Notes under the pieces: generated by a model | What the model was told of the DNA's origin: nothing | The model's database searches: none | Seen by the model: only the letters and a program-made list of their open reading frames with translations | Shown here: positions 14,999 through 24,028 of the stretch, piece by piece | Position numbering within the stretch: position 1 is the first letter of the stretch | Layout of the letters: each line of letters begins with the position of its first letter | Source of the DNA: Flavobacteriaceae bacterium UBA2540 | Lineage (GTDB): Bacteria > Bacteroidota > Bacteroidia > Flavobacteriales > Flavobacteriaceae | Assembly (NCBI GenBank): GCA_002340765.1 | Contig: DDMS01000046.1 | Coordinates: 1-39,537, forward strand | Length of the DNA stretch: 39,537 nucleotides | Direction: 5' to 3' | Position numbers and translations under genes: made by a program

Positions 14999-16870
14999 TT
15001 AGTCTACATTATCATGTAAAAATGAATTGTTTGATTTAAAACTTAAATCATTGCTATCTTTCCTTAATGTAGTTTCGTCTTTACTTACTGAAGAATTGAC
15101 TCCAATATCTAAACCATTTCTTAAATATGCAGGTTGGCGCTCAATTTCATCAATATTTTTATTTAATTGCTCATTAAATTTATGATTAAAGCTCTTCATT
15201 TTACTTCTTCTATCATCCGCTTTTTTCTCTAATTCTGCAATTGTCAAACTCATTGGAGAAATTTCTTCACTTTCCGTTTCAATTAGATTGATATCTTGAG
15301 TTTTGTAAGTTTTAAGAATAAATCCCATATCATCACCTTCAACAACTTTTATTGGTGCAATATTTGAACTTTTAGCAATGGTTGGTTTCGCATCAAAATC
15401 TTCCAAAATATGTTTTTTAAAAGTGATTTCTTCAGCGCCAAAAACCTCAATTTCATTAATATTTAGCTTTACTTCAACTTGCGGAACAACTTCTCCTTCC
15501 ATTTTGATTTCAGTAGAGGAATTTAGTGGCAAATCAAATAATAAATCTGCCTGAATTTGATTGTTAAATTTTTCAGTGATTACTTCTTTTTTTGGAATAT
15601 CCATAATGATAAAATCATCATCATACATTTTTTCTAAACAAAATTCTTCATAAAATACTGGAGTTTCAAATATCAATTGAGATGTTGGAATCAAGTCCAT
15701 TTTTAGTGTGCAATCTTCAAAATCATCATCCAAAACATAGGTTACTTTATGATCGTTTATTTCATGATTAGATTCTTGAAAAGTAGGTGACTTCGTGATT
15801 GTTTTTTCCGAAAAATTATAGGTTGCTTTTTGTTCATCCTCCAAAGTGTGTATAATTTTTTTTGCCTCAGTATTCGTAATTGAACTTTGTTGATCAAGTG
15901 CAAAACCAGTAGCAACAACTGTTATGGAAATTGCTTCACCAAGTTCATCATCTTCTCCAATACCCATAATAATATTGGTATCATAACCAGCTTCTGTTTG
16001 AATGTGCTCGTTGATCTCTCCGATTTCATCTAAAGTAACTTCTGATGTTCCTGAAACAATTAACAACAAAACATTTTTAGCACCCGTAATTTTATTGTCA
16101 TTCAACAACGGAGAATCCAACGCTTTTACAATGGCATTTTTTGCTCTATTGTCGCCTTCTTCTCTTGCAGAACCCATAATTGCAGTTCCACTATTTGAAA
16201 GTACTGTTTTTGCATCATGCAAGTCAATATTTTGTTTGTAGTGGTGTGTAATTACTTCAGCAATTCCTCTTGATGCAGTTGACAATACTTCATCAGCTTT
16301 TGAAAATCCAGCTTTAAAACCAAGATTTCCATATACTTCACGTAATTTATTATTGTTGATAACTATCAGAGAATCAACATTTTTACGTAATAGATCAATT
16401 CCTATCTGAGCTTGATTTGAGCGCATTCTTCCCTCAAATTGAAATGGCATTGTAACAATTGCGACTGTTAAAATATCCATGTCTTTCGCAATTTTTGCGA
16501 TGATCGGAGCAGCACCTGTTCCAGTTCCACCTCCCATTCCAGCAGTAATAAACACCATTTTTGTTTGGGTATTTAACATTTCCTGGATTTCTGTGATGCT
16601 TTCTTTTGCTGCTTGTGCACCAATTTCAGGATTAGCGCCTGCGCCTAACCCAGAGGTTAAGTTGGCACCCAACTGAATTTTATTTGGGACAGGACTGTTT
16701 TCGAGAGCTTGGGAATCTGTATTACAGATTACAAAATCTACTCCTTTGATGTTTTGGGTGAACATGTGGTTTACTGCATTGCTTCCTCCACCACCAACTC
16801 CAATTACTTTAATGGTGTTTGATTGTGTTTTAGGCATGTCAAATAAAATGTTATCAAATTCTGCGCTCAT
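14999..16870 (-). CDS. ftsZ: Cell division GTPase FtsZ
   Basis: A 623-residue FtsZ, the tubulin homologue that forms the Z ring. The N-terminal GTPase domain (about 20-330) has GVGGGGSNAV, the tubulin signature GGGTGTG (113-119), and the synergy-loop region (NNKLREVYG, FSKADEVL). Beyond about 335 is a long acidic, low-complexity linker, much longer than in E. coli FtsZ (383 residues), as in other Bacteroidota. A conserved-tail-like element, RQPAYLRNGLD, at residues 578-588 (PAYLR encoded at 15119-15133) resembles the canonical PAFLR peptide that binds FtsA. It is followed by 39 more residues rather than lying at the very end. It is the last gene of the cluster, 65 nt after ftsA. Confidence 0.97.
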   Translation of the reverse strand: MSAEFDNILFDMPKTQSNTIKVIGVGGGGSNAVNHMFTQNIKGVDFVICNTDSQALENSPVPNKIQLGANLTSGLGAGANPEIGAQAAKESITEIQEMLNTQTKMVFITAGMGGGTGTGAAPIIAKIAKDMDILTVAIVTMPFQFEGRMRSNQAQIGIDLLRKNVDSLIVINNNKLREVYGNLGFKAGFSKADEVLSTASRGIAEVITHHYKQNIDLHDAKTVLSNSGTAIMGSAREEGDNRAKNAIVKALDSPLLNDNKITGAKNVLLLIVSGTSEVTLDEIGEINEHIQTEAGYDTNIIMGIGEDDELGEAISITVVATGFALDQQSSITNTEAKKIIHTLEDEQKATYNFSEKTITKSPTFQESNHEINDHKVTYVLDDDFEDCTLKMDLIPTSQLIFETPVFYEEFCLEKMYDDDFIIMDIPKKEVITEKFNNQIQADLLFDLPLNSSTEIKMEGEVVPQVEVKLNINEIEVFGAEEITFKKHILEDFDAKPTIAKSSNIAPIKVVEGDDMGFILKTYKTQDINLIETESEEISPMSLTIAELEKKADDRRSKMKSFNHKFNEQLNKNIDEIERQPAYLRNGLDIGVNSSVSKDETTLRKDSNDLSFKSNNSFLHDNVD

Positions 16871-16935
16871 AATAACGTATCTATTTTTTAGTTTTTATTG
16901 TAGTTTGTTTTCTTTTCTAATTTGGTTGCTTTGAT

Positions 16936-18330
16936 TTACTCGGCGTTATCTAAAAAATCTTTAATTCTGTCTGTGAATTTTTCTAAGAAACTTTTGATTC
17001 TTGGTTTTTGATTTTCTTGAACTTTTTGTTCACTTGAAATTTCCATTGATGCATTTGTCAAGACATTTGCTGTTGCATTTGTTGTCAATTTGGTTGCAGT
17101 TGTTACTGATATTGGTGATTTTTCAAAAACGGGTTCAATAACTTCTTCAATAATTTGTTCAGAATACGAATCTCCTCTTAAACCTTCATATAACAATCCA
17201 ACTGCTGTTGCAAATGCTGGACTTGATAATGTATCTTCAGAATCACCAGCTAAATGTTCATTTGGGTAACCAATTCTTACATCCATTCCTGTAATATATT
17301 CAACCAATTGTCTCAAATGTTTTAATTGAGCACCACCACCTGTCAATACAATTCCTGCAATTAACTTTCCTTTGGCAGTTTCGTGACCATAATTTTTAAT
17401 TTCAAGAAATACATATTCAATGATTTCTTGAACTCGAGCATGAATAATTTTTGAAAGGTTTTTTAACGTAATTTCTTTTGGTTCACGTCCTCTTAGTCCA
17501 GGAATTGAAACGATTTCCGTTTCTTTATTTTCTCCTGGCCAAGCTGAGCCAAATTTAATTTTTAGCAATTCAGCTTGTTTTTCAATAATTGAACATCCTT
17601 CTTTAATATCATCAGTAATCACATTTCCCCCAAAAGGAATTACTGCTGTGTGGCGAATAATTCCGTCTTTAAAAATAGCCAAATCTGTAGTTCCACCTCC
17701 AATATCAATCAATGCAACACCAGCCTCTTTTTCTTCATTACTTAATACTGCAGAGGCTGATGCTAAAGGTTCAAGTGTTATTTTACTCAAACTTAAACCA
17801 GCACTTTTAACACATCTTCCAATATTTCTGATAGATGAAACTTGACCAACAACAACATGAAAATTTGCCTCCAAACGTCCACCATACATTCCTTTAGGTT
17901 CTTTAATGTCGGCTTGAGAATCTACTTTAAACTCTTGCGGCAAAACATGAATAATTTCCTCTCCAGGAAGCATTACTAATTTATGAACTTGATTTACAAG
18001 ATTTTCAATATCCGCATCATCAATTACTTCGTCAGCATTTTCCCTTGTGATATAATCACTGTGATGTAAACTGCGAATATGTTGTCCTGCAATTCCAACA
18101 ACAACATTATCAATCTTCATTCCTGAAACACTTTCAGCCTCTTCAACTGCTTGTTGAATAGATTGAATTGTTTGAGTGATATTACTAACAACACCTCTTT
18201 TAACGCCCAAACTTTTCGCTTTTCCAGTACCAATAATTTCAATTTTGCCGTATTCATTTTTACGACCAATCATGGCAACAATTTTGGTAGTACCAATGTC
18301 TAAACCAACAGCTATTTTATTGTTTTCCAT
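16936..18330 (-). CDS. ftsA: Cell division protein FtsA
   Basis: A 464-residue actin-like ATPase that tethers FtsZ to the membrane. Nucleotide-binding blocks are visible: AVGLDIGTTKIVAMIG (phosphate 1), ALIDIGGGTTDLAIF (phosphate 2) and IVLTGGGAQLKHL (adenosine). The SHS2-type 1C insertion lies at about 85-165. After the core is a variable Thr/Ser/Ala linker and then a C-terminal amphipathic helix (KSFLEKFTDRIKDFLDNAE), the membrane-targeting sequence. Its start lies 6 nt after the ftsQ stop. Confidence 0.97.
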   Translation of the reverse strand: MENNKIAVGLDIGTTKIVAMIGRKNEYGKIEIIGTGKAKSLGVKRGVVSNITQTIQSIQQAVEEAESVSGMKIDNVVVGIAGQHIRSLHHSDYITRENADEVIDDADIENLVNQVHKLVMLPGEEIIHVLPQEFKVDSQADIKEPKGMYGGRLEANFHVVVGQVSSIRNIGRCVKSAGLSLSKITLEPLASASAVLSNEEKEAGVALIDIGGGTTDLAIFKDGIIRHTAVIPFGGNVITDDIKEGCSIIEKQAELLKIKFGSAWPGENKETEIVSIPGLRGREPKEITLKNLSKIIHARVQEIIEYVFLEIKNYGHETAKGKLIAGIVLTGGGAQLKHLRQLVEYITGMDVRIGYPNEHLAGDSEDTLSSPAFATAVGLLYEGLRGDSYSEQIIEEVIEPVFEKSPISVTTATKLTTNATANVLTNASMEISSEQKVQENQKPRIKSFLEKFTDRIKDFLDNAE

Positions 18331-18336
18331 CCTGAT

Positions 18337-19062
18337 TTATTTTGTGCACACAACTTGGTTGTGATATTTTACATTTATTATTTTATAATTCTGAATTGTT
18401 TTATCACTAAATGTGTTGTTATAAAACGCTTTTAACTTTTTAAACTTTGTATCAATTTCGGTTAAATTCCCAAAATCGATTTTATATTCTCCACTTCTAA
18501 CGGCAAATTGCACTTCACCATCGTCAAATTTTTCTATGCTAACAATCTCTTTTCGTAAAAAATTATCTTCTAAAATAATGCGTATTAATGGCATTAATTC
18601 GTTCATTTCATGCTCTTTTTCTGCACCAGAAACTAATATAACTCTTGCAGAAAAATGTTCCGACAAAGGAAACTTTACGCCTTGTTTATCAACATAATAA
18701 GAGTTGTCTTTGTCAACAATTCTTACAACAGGCGTTCGTTGTCTCACAACTATTTTTAACTTTCCATGAATGGTCAAAAAAACAGAAGCCTTCTCTAAAT
18801 AAGGGTTTTTAGAAACGTATGTTTCCAAACCGTATAAATTTAAACTAGATTTTGCTTGGTTTTTTACTGTTTTATTATTTTGTATTAACAATTTATTAAC
18901 CATTGCTTCATTTAAGAAATGACTTGTTCCAGCCTCCATTTTGATGTCAATTTCATGTATTTTTTTTTGTTGATTTCTTACAGATGAAAAACTATACAAA
19001 AAACCAACACTTACTATTAAGCACAAAAACAACAAGTATTTTAAAAACTTCTTAAATCTCAT
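18337..19062 (-). CDS. ftsQ: Cell division protein FtsQ
   Basis: A 241-residue bitopic membrane protein. It has a short basic N-terminal tail, one membrane helix at about 8-25 (YLLFLCLIVSVGFLYSF), then a periplasmic POTRA-like part (MVNKLLIQNNKTV, VSKNPYLEKASVFLTIHGKLKIVVRQRTPVVRI) and the FtsQ domain. Sequence conservation in the family is low. The call rests on architecture, the PYLEKA..FLTIHGKLKI..RQRTPV block, and position between murC and ftsA. FtsQ links early and late divisome proteins. Its first 11 bases overlap the end of murC. Confidence 0.9.
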   Translation of the reverse strand: MRFKKFLKYLLFLCLIVSVGFLYSFSSVRNQQKKIHEIDIKMEAGTSHFLNEAMVNKLLIQNNKTVKNQAKSSLNLYGLETYVSKNPYLEKASVFLTIHGKLKIVVRQRTPVVRIVDKDNSYYVDKQGVKFPLSEHFSARVILVSGAEKEHEMNELMPLIRIILEDNFLRKEIVSIEKFDDGEVQFAVRSGEYKIDFGNLTEIDTKFKKLKAFYNNTFSDKTIQNYKIINVKYHNQVVCTK

Positions 19063-20404
19063 TTTTAGATGATTTTAAAATTTGATTTGTAATATCTGAA
19101 ATCATCACTCCAATATCTCCAGCACCTAACATGGCAACCACTTTAGCCGAAGACTGTTGAATGTCTTTTAAAAGTGTTTTTTTGCGCGTCAATTTTTTAT
19201 TTTTATTTTCAATTTTATTCAATAACCAAGTAGCATCAATTCCCTTAATTGGCAATTCTCTTGCAGCATAAATATCTAACAACAAAACTTCATCAAATTT
19301 TGAGAGTGATGCTGCAAAATCTTCTGCAAAATCTTTCGTTCTTGAAAATAAATGCGGTTGAAAAACGACCAACACTTTTTCTGATGGATAGATTTCTCTA
19401 ATGGCATTTTCAACAGCCGAAATTTCTGTAGGATGATGTGCATAATCATCAATCAAAACAAAATTAGGAGTTTTAATTTTATATGTAAAACGTCTTTTTA
19501 CACCTTTAAATGTTGCTAAGCTTTTTTTTATTTCTTCTAAAGAAATTCCGTAAACATTAGCCATTGCTAACGCTGCTAAAGCATTCATTACGTTGTGTTT
19601 ACCTGGTAAATGAAATTCAATATTTTTAATTTCTGAAATCGGAGTTTTTACATCAAAAATGTATTTTCCGCTGTCAATTTTCATATTAAAGGCCATATAA
19701 TCTGCAGTTTCATTCACTGCATATGTGAGTCCTTTGATTGGTAAACCTTTGGCTATAATTAAGGTTTCAGAAACTTGTTTAGAAAACGCAATAAAAGATT
19801 CTTCTAAAGCAGTAGCTTCTTTATAAATATCCAAATGATCAGCGTCCATGGAAGTAATGCAAGCAATATTTGGGTGTAATTGCAAGAAAGATCGATCAAA
19901 CTCATCTGCTTCAACAACCCAAATTTTGTCTTCGCCTAACAATAAATTTGAGTTGTAGTTTTCTGAAATTCCGCCTAAAAATGAAGTAGCATTAACACTT
20001 TTCATGATGTGACCTAAAATAGCAGAAGTCGTTGTTTTTCCATGAGTTCCAGCAACAGCCAAGCAAAATGTGTTTTTTGAAATCATTCCCAAAACTTGCG
20101 CTCTTTTCAAAACATTGAAATTATTTTCTTTGAAATATGCTAACTCTGAATGATTTTTTGGGATTGCTGGTGTGAAGATCACCAAAGTTTTTTCTTTATT
20201 TAAATATGAAATTGGAATATTTTTAATGTCATCTTCAAAATGAATTTCAACACCCAAAATTTCTAAATCTGAAGTAATTAGCGAAGGCGTTTTATCATAA
20301 CCAGCCACATTTTTTCCTAGTGCAACAAAATATTTGGCAATGGCACTCATGCCAATTCCACCAATTCCAACGAAGAAAACGTTATATATGCTGTTTATAT
20401 TCAC
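19052..20404 (-). CDS. murC: UDP-N-acetylmuramate--L-alanine ligase MurC
   Basis: A 450-residue Mur ligase that adds L-Ala to UDP-MurNAc using ATP in the cytoplasm. The N-terminal Rossmann part (VFFVGIGGIGMSAIAKYF) binds the UDP-sugar. The central ATPase P-loop is AVAGTHGKTTTSAIL, and the C-terminal domain has DDYAHHPTEI and VVFQPHLFSRT, both typical of MurC. The start is GTG at 20404-20402, overlapping the murG stop by four bases (GTGA), which implies translational coupling. Confidence 0.96.
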   Translation of the reverse strand: MNINSIYNVFFVGIGGIGMSAIAKYFVALGKNVAGYDKTPSLITSDLEILGVEIHFEDDIKNIPISYLNKEKTLVIFTPAIPKNHSELAYFKENNFNVLKRAQVLGMISKNTFCLAVAGTHGKTTTSAILGHIMKSVNATSFLGGISENYNSNLLLGEDKIWVVEADEFDRSFLQLHPNIACITSMDADHLDIYKEATALEESFIAFSKQVSETLIIAKGLPIKGLTYAVNETADYMAFNMKIDSGKYIFDVKTPISEIKNIEFHLPGKHNVMNALAALAMANVYGISLEEIKKSLATFKGVKRRFTYKIKTPNFVLIDDYAHHPTEISAVENAIREIYPSEKVLVVFQPHLFSRTKDFAEDFAASLSKFDEVLLLDIYAARELPIKGIDATWLLNKIENKNKKLTRKKTLLKDIQQSSAKVVAMLGAGDIGVMISDITNQILKSSKNEI

Positions 20405-21492
20405 TTTTTTATGAGTTTTTCAATTTCGTTTACAATATCAGTTGTTGCAGATGGTAATGCCAATTCTTTAATGTTTTCTGATAAATGTTGTTGCTTTCCT
20501 TTGTCTTTCAAAAGTGTTTCAAAAACAATTGGAAATGTCTCTAAATCTTCTTCTTTCAACAAAATTGCACCATGTTTGTCAGCAATAGATTTTGCATTTT
20601 TTGTTTGATGATCTTCAGCTACATTTGGTGATGGAATGAAAATTACTGGTTTTCCAATAATGCATAATTCTGAGACTGAACTTGCGCCAGCTCTTGAGAT
20701 AATGATATCTGATGCTGCATATGCCAAATCCATTCTATTAATAAATTGGTGAACCTGCACATTTTCAAGCGTGTCATATTTTTTATATTCTTCAAAATAC
20801 AGTTTTCCACATTGCCAAATTAGCTGTACATCTTGTTTTTTGAAAAATACTAAATTCGCTTCTACCAATTGATTTATTTTTCTTGCGCCCAAACTTCCTC
20901 CCAAAATCAAAATAGTTTTTTTAGAGACATGTATTTGAAAAAAATCTTGAGATTCATTAATTTTTGTATGAATTTTTAATAAATCTTGACGCACTGGATT
21001 TCCAGTTTTTATAATTTTTGAACTTGGAAAAAAGCGTTCTAAATTGTCATAAGCCACACAAATTTTTGTAGCTTTTTTTGCGAGATATTTATTGGTGATT
21101 CCAGGAAATGAATTCTGTTCTTGAATCAACGTTGGAATCCCTTTTCTGTTTGCCATAATTAATGTTGGGCCACTTGCAAATCCTCCTGTTCCAATCGCAA
21201 CATCAGGTTTAAACGTATCAATAATTTTTTTTGCTCTCCACAAACTGCTTATCAATTTAAAAGGAAATGACATATTACTTGCTAATTGTTTTCTTTGAAT
21301 TCCAGAAATCCAAAGACCTTTTATTTCGAAACCAGCTTGAGGTATTTTTTCCATTTCCATTTTGTCTTTGGCGCCAACAAATAGAAAATTTGCATCAGGA
21401 AAACGCACTTTTATCTCATTCGCAATTGCAATTGCAGGATAAATGTGACCTCCTGTTCCTCCTCCGGAAATTAAAATATTATACGGTTTCAT
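20401..21492 (-). CDS. murG: Lipid II synthase MurG (N-acetylglucosaminyltransferase)
   Basis: A 363-residue GT-B glycosyltransferase (GT28) that transfers GlcNAc from UDP-GlcNAc to lipid I on the cytoplasmic face of the membrane. The glycine loop ISGGGTGGHIYPAIAIA is at the N terminus. Further blocks are VAIGTGGFASGPTL, LIQEQNSFPGITNK, LILGGSLGARKIN (third G-loop) and the UDP-GlcNAc site ISRAGASSVSEL with PSPNVAEDHQTKNA. The start ATG lies inside the end of ftsW (14-bp overlap). Confidence 0.97.
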   Translation of the reverse strand: MKPYNILISGGGTGGHIYPAIAIANEIKVRFPDANFLFVGAKDKMEMEKIPQAGFEIKGLWISGIQRKQLASNMSFPFKLISSLWRAKKIIDTFKPDVAIGTGGFASGPTLIMANRKGIPTLIQEQNSFPGITNKYLAKKATKICVAYDNLERFFPSSKIIKTGNPVRQDLLKIHTKINESQDFFQIHVSKKTILILGGSLGARKINQLVEANLVFFKKQDVQLIWQCGKLYFEEYKKYDTLENVQVHQFINRMDLAYAASDIIISRAGASSVSELCIIGKPVIFIPSPNVAEDHQTKNAKSIADKHGAILLKEEDLETFPIVFETLLKDKGKQQHLSENIKELALPSATTDIVNEIEKLIKK

Positions 21493-22666
21493 GCAAAATA
21501 TCTAAGGGATTATCATCTAAAATATCTTCCTCAGTTGCTTCTTTTGAAGCACTTACGCTTAAAATCATTCCAATTGCGAAACATGTCATCCAAATTGAAG
21601 TTCCTCCACTACTTATTAATGGTAATGTTTGACCAGTAACTGGAAATAAACTTGTGGCAACTGCCATGTTTATGAATGCTTGAAAAATGATTGGAATTCC
21701 AGCACCAACCACTAATAAAGCCCCAAAAATGGTCCTTGTTTTTCTTATAACAACGAAAATTCTAAAGAACAATAAAAAATAGACACATAAAATAAAAACT
21801 CCGCCAATAAATCCATATTCTTCGGCAATAATTGCAAAAATAAAATCGGAAGTTGATTGAGGTAAAAAGTATTTTTGCACGCTTTTTCCTGGTCCAACTC
21901 CAAATAATCCTCCGGTTGCAATGGCAATTTTTGCTTTTTCAACTTGATAAGCATCTTTGCCATTTTCATCAGAAAAATTTTCAATTCGACTTTGCCAAGT
22001 TTGCACTCTATTTGGCATCACATCTGGGAATGCTTTTGCGATAAGCACAAAAACCACCAATGAAATAATACCAATTCCAAGAATAATTCCCAAATGTTTG
22101 ATAGGATAACCACCCACAAAACACAACATTAAAATCATTACGAAAATGATAGCTGTAGTTGAGAAATTTGCAGGTAAAATCAATACTAAAACCAATGCAA
22201 TTGGCAACCAAAGTTGTAAAATACTTTCTTTTAAAATGATTTCTTTTTCTTTGTTTTTCGCTAAATATCTTGCTACATAAACCATCAAAACCAAACCAGC
22301 TAAAGTGGAAGTTTGAAAACCAATTCCTACTAACGGAATTTGAATCCATCTACTTGCATTTGAACCGCCAATAGTTGTTCCTTGGGATAAAGTGTAGATT
22401 AATAATAGGATAACTATGGGTAAAATCAAAACTGATCCCGCAGAAAAATATCTGTAAGGGATTTTATGAATTCCATAAATGATTGCAAAACCCATCATTA
22501 GCAGCATGATGTGTTTCAATAAATACCCAAATGTTGAACCTTTTCCAATTACATAAACCAAATTTGTGCTAGCACTATACACAGGCATAAATGAGCAAAT
22601 TGCCAAAATTGCAACTATCGCCCAGATACCTTTATCTCCTTTTATTTGATTAAATATGGTTTTCAA
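21479..22666 (-). CDS. ftsW: Peptidoglycan polymerase FtsW (SEDS family)
   Basis: A 395-residue polytopic membrane protein of the SEDS family with about ten helices, the septal glycan-strand polymerase working with FtsI. Recognisable family segments are GGSNASRWIQIPLVGIGFQTSTLAGLVL (extracellular loop and helix), the VQTWQSRIENF..GKDAYQVEKAKIAIATGGLFGVGPGKS loop with the conserved catalytic Asp region, FIFAIIAEEYGFIGG, and GQTLPLISSGGTS near the C terminus. The start is a TTG (22666-22664); no better ATG is in frame at the expected N terminus. Confidence 0.96.
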   Translation of the reverse strand: MKTIFNQIKGDKGIWAIVAILAICSFMPVYSASTNLVYVIGKGSTFGYLLKHIMLLMMGFAIIYGIHKIPYRYFSAGSVLILPIVILLLIYTLSQGTTIGGSNASRWIQIPLVGIGFQTSTLAGLVLMVYVARYLAKNKEKEIILKESILQLWLPIALVLVLILPANFSTTAIIFVMILMLCFVGGYPIKHLGIILGIGIISLVVFVLIAKAFPDVMPNRVQTWQSRIENFSDENGKDAYQVEKAKIAIATGGLFGVGPGKSVQKYFLPQSTSDFIFAIIAEEYGFIGGVFILCVYFLLFFRIFVVIRKTRTIFGALLVVGAGIPIIFQAFINMAVATSLFPVTGQTLPLISSGGTSIWMTCFAIGMILSVSASKEATEEDILDDNPLDILHETV

Positions 22667-22689
22667 ATCGGGTTTTTATTTTTTTAATT

Positions 22690-24027
22690 TTATAGTAAAT
22701 TTTTTACAGCATTTTTAAACTGCCGGCCTCTGTCTTCATAATTTTCGAACAAATCGAAACTTGCACAAGCTGGAGACAATAAAACGACATCCCCTTTTTC
22801 TGATAATTTTTGAGCAACTTTTACAGCTTCTTCGGCACCAGCAGTTTCAATAATCATATCAACTACATCTCTAAAAGCGCTTATAATCTTTTCATTATCA
22901 ACTCCTAAACAAACAATAGCGCGCACTTTTTCTCTAGCCAAAGCTAATAATTCGCTATAATCATTTCCTTTGTCAACACCACCAACAATCCAAATAGTTG
23001 TTTTATTCATACATTCTAATGCATAAAATACCGAGTTTACATTGGTTGCTTTTGAATCATTGATATACTCCACATCTTTTATTTTTGCGACAAATTCTAG
23101 ACGATGTTCTGCACCTTCAAAATCCTCTAAACTTTCTTTTATAAATTGCTTTCTAACTTTTAATAATTGTGCTACCATTGTTGCAGCCATCGCATTTTTT
23201 GTATTGTGTTTTCCTTTCAATGATAAACTTGATAATGGCATAGTAAATATCTTTTTTTGTATGTTGATTGTTATTTTGTTATCTTTTAAATATGCACCAA
23301 ATTCGAGTTCTTTTTCTATTGAAAATGGAACCAGTGTTGCATTTGTTTTGTTTGTTTGAAGCCAATTATTAATTGCTTCGTTATCAGCGTCATAAATCAG
23401 ATAATTATCCGATGTTTGGTTTTTTGTAATCCTGAATTTCGATGCGATATATTTATTAAAATCATAGTCATATCTGTCTAAATGATCAGGAGTGATATTT
23501 GTTAAAATTGCGATATGACTGTTGAATTTTTCAATGCCATCTAACTGAAAACTACTCAACTCTAAAACGTAATTTTCATATTCATTTTCTGCAACTAATT
23601 GTGCAAAACTCTTTCCAATATTTCCCCCAATTCCGACATTTATTCCCGCATTTTTCAAAATATGATGCGTTAACATTGTTGTGGTTGTTTTTCCGTTTGA
23701 ACCTGAAATTCCAACAATAGTTGCTTTTGTAAATTGGGCTGCAAATTCAATTTCGGAAATCACCGAAATTCCTTTTTCAACTAACTTTTTCATCATCGGA
23801 ATTTTGTCAGAAATTCCAGGACTTTTCATTACAACATCTGCTGTAAAAATTTTGCTTTCTGTATGTTGATTTTCTTCAAAATCTATTTCGTTATGTAAAA
23901 GAACTTCTTTGTATTTATCAGCAATTTTTTGACTGTCAGATACGAAAACATCATAGCCTTTTTGCTTTCCTAAAATCGCAGTTCCAATCCCACTTTCTCC
24001 TCCTCCAAGAACAACCAATCTTCTCAA
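22690..24027 (-). CDS. murD: UDP-MurNAc-L-Ala--D-glutamate ligase MurD
   Basis: A 445-residue Mur ligase adding D-Glu to UDP-MurNAc-L-Ala. It has an N-terminal Rossmann-like UDP-binding segment (RRLVVLGGGESGIGTAILGK), the ATPase loop VGISGSNGKTTTTMLTHH, ITPDHLDRYD, and the C-terminal domain blocks LEFVAKIKDVEYINDSKATNVNSV and WIVGGVDKGNDYSEL. The start is TTG at 24027-24025, one base after the mraY stop; the protein begins exactly where family members do. Confidence 0.96.
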   Translation of the reverse strand: MRRLVVLGGGESGIGTAILGKQKGYDVFVSDSQKIADKYKEVLLHNEIDFEENQHTESKIFTADVVMKSPGISDKIPMMKKLVEKGISVISEIEFAAQFTKATIVGISGSNGKTTTTMLTHHILKNAGINVGIGGNIGKSFAQLVAENEYENYVLELSSFQLDGIEKFNSHIAILTNITPDHLDRYDYDFNKYIASKFRITKNQTSDNYLIYDADNEAINNWLQTNKTNATLVPFSIEKELEFGAYLKDNKITINIQKKIFTMPLSSLSLKGKHNTKNAMAATMVAQLLKVRKQFIKESLEDFEGAEHRLEFVAKIKDVEYINDSKATNVNSVFYALECMNKTTIWIVGGVDKGNDYSELLALAREKVRAIVCLGVDNEKIISAFRDVVDMIIETAGAEEAVKVAQKLSEKGDVVLLSPACASFDLFENYEDRGRQFKNAVKNLL

Positions 24028-24028
24028 A

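Noticed and set aside
16479..16676. Plus-strand frame opposite ftsZ with a Pro/Ala-rich translation
   Set aside because: It mirrors the glycine-rich GTPase motif of FtsZ on the other strand (glycine codons read as proline/alanine), not a gene.
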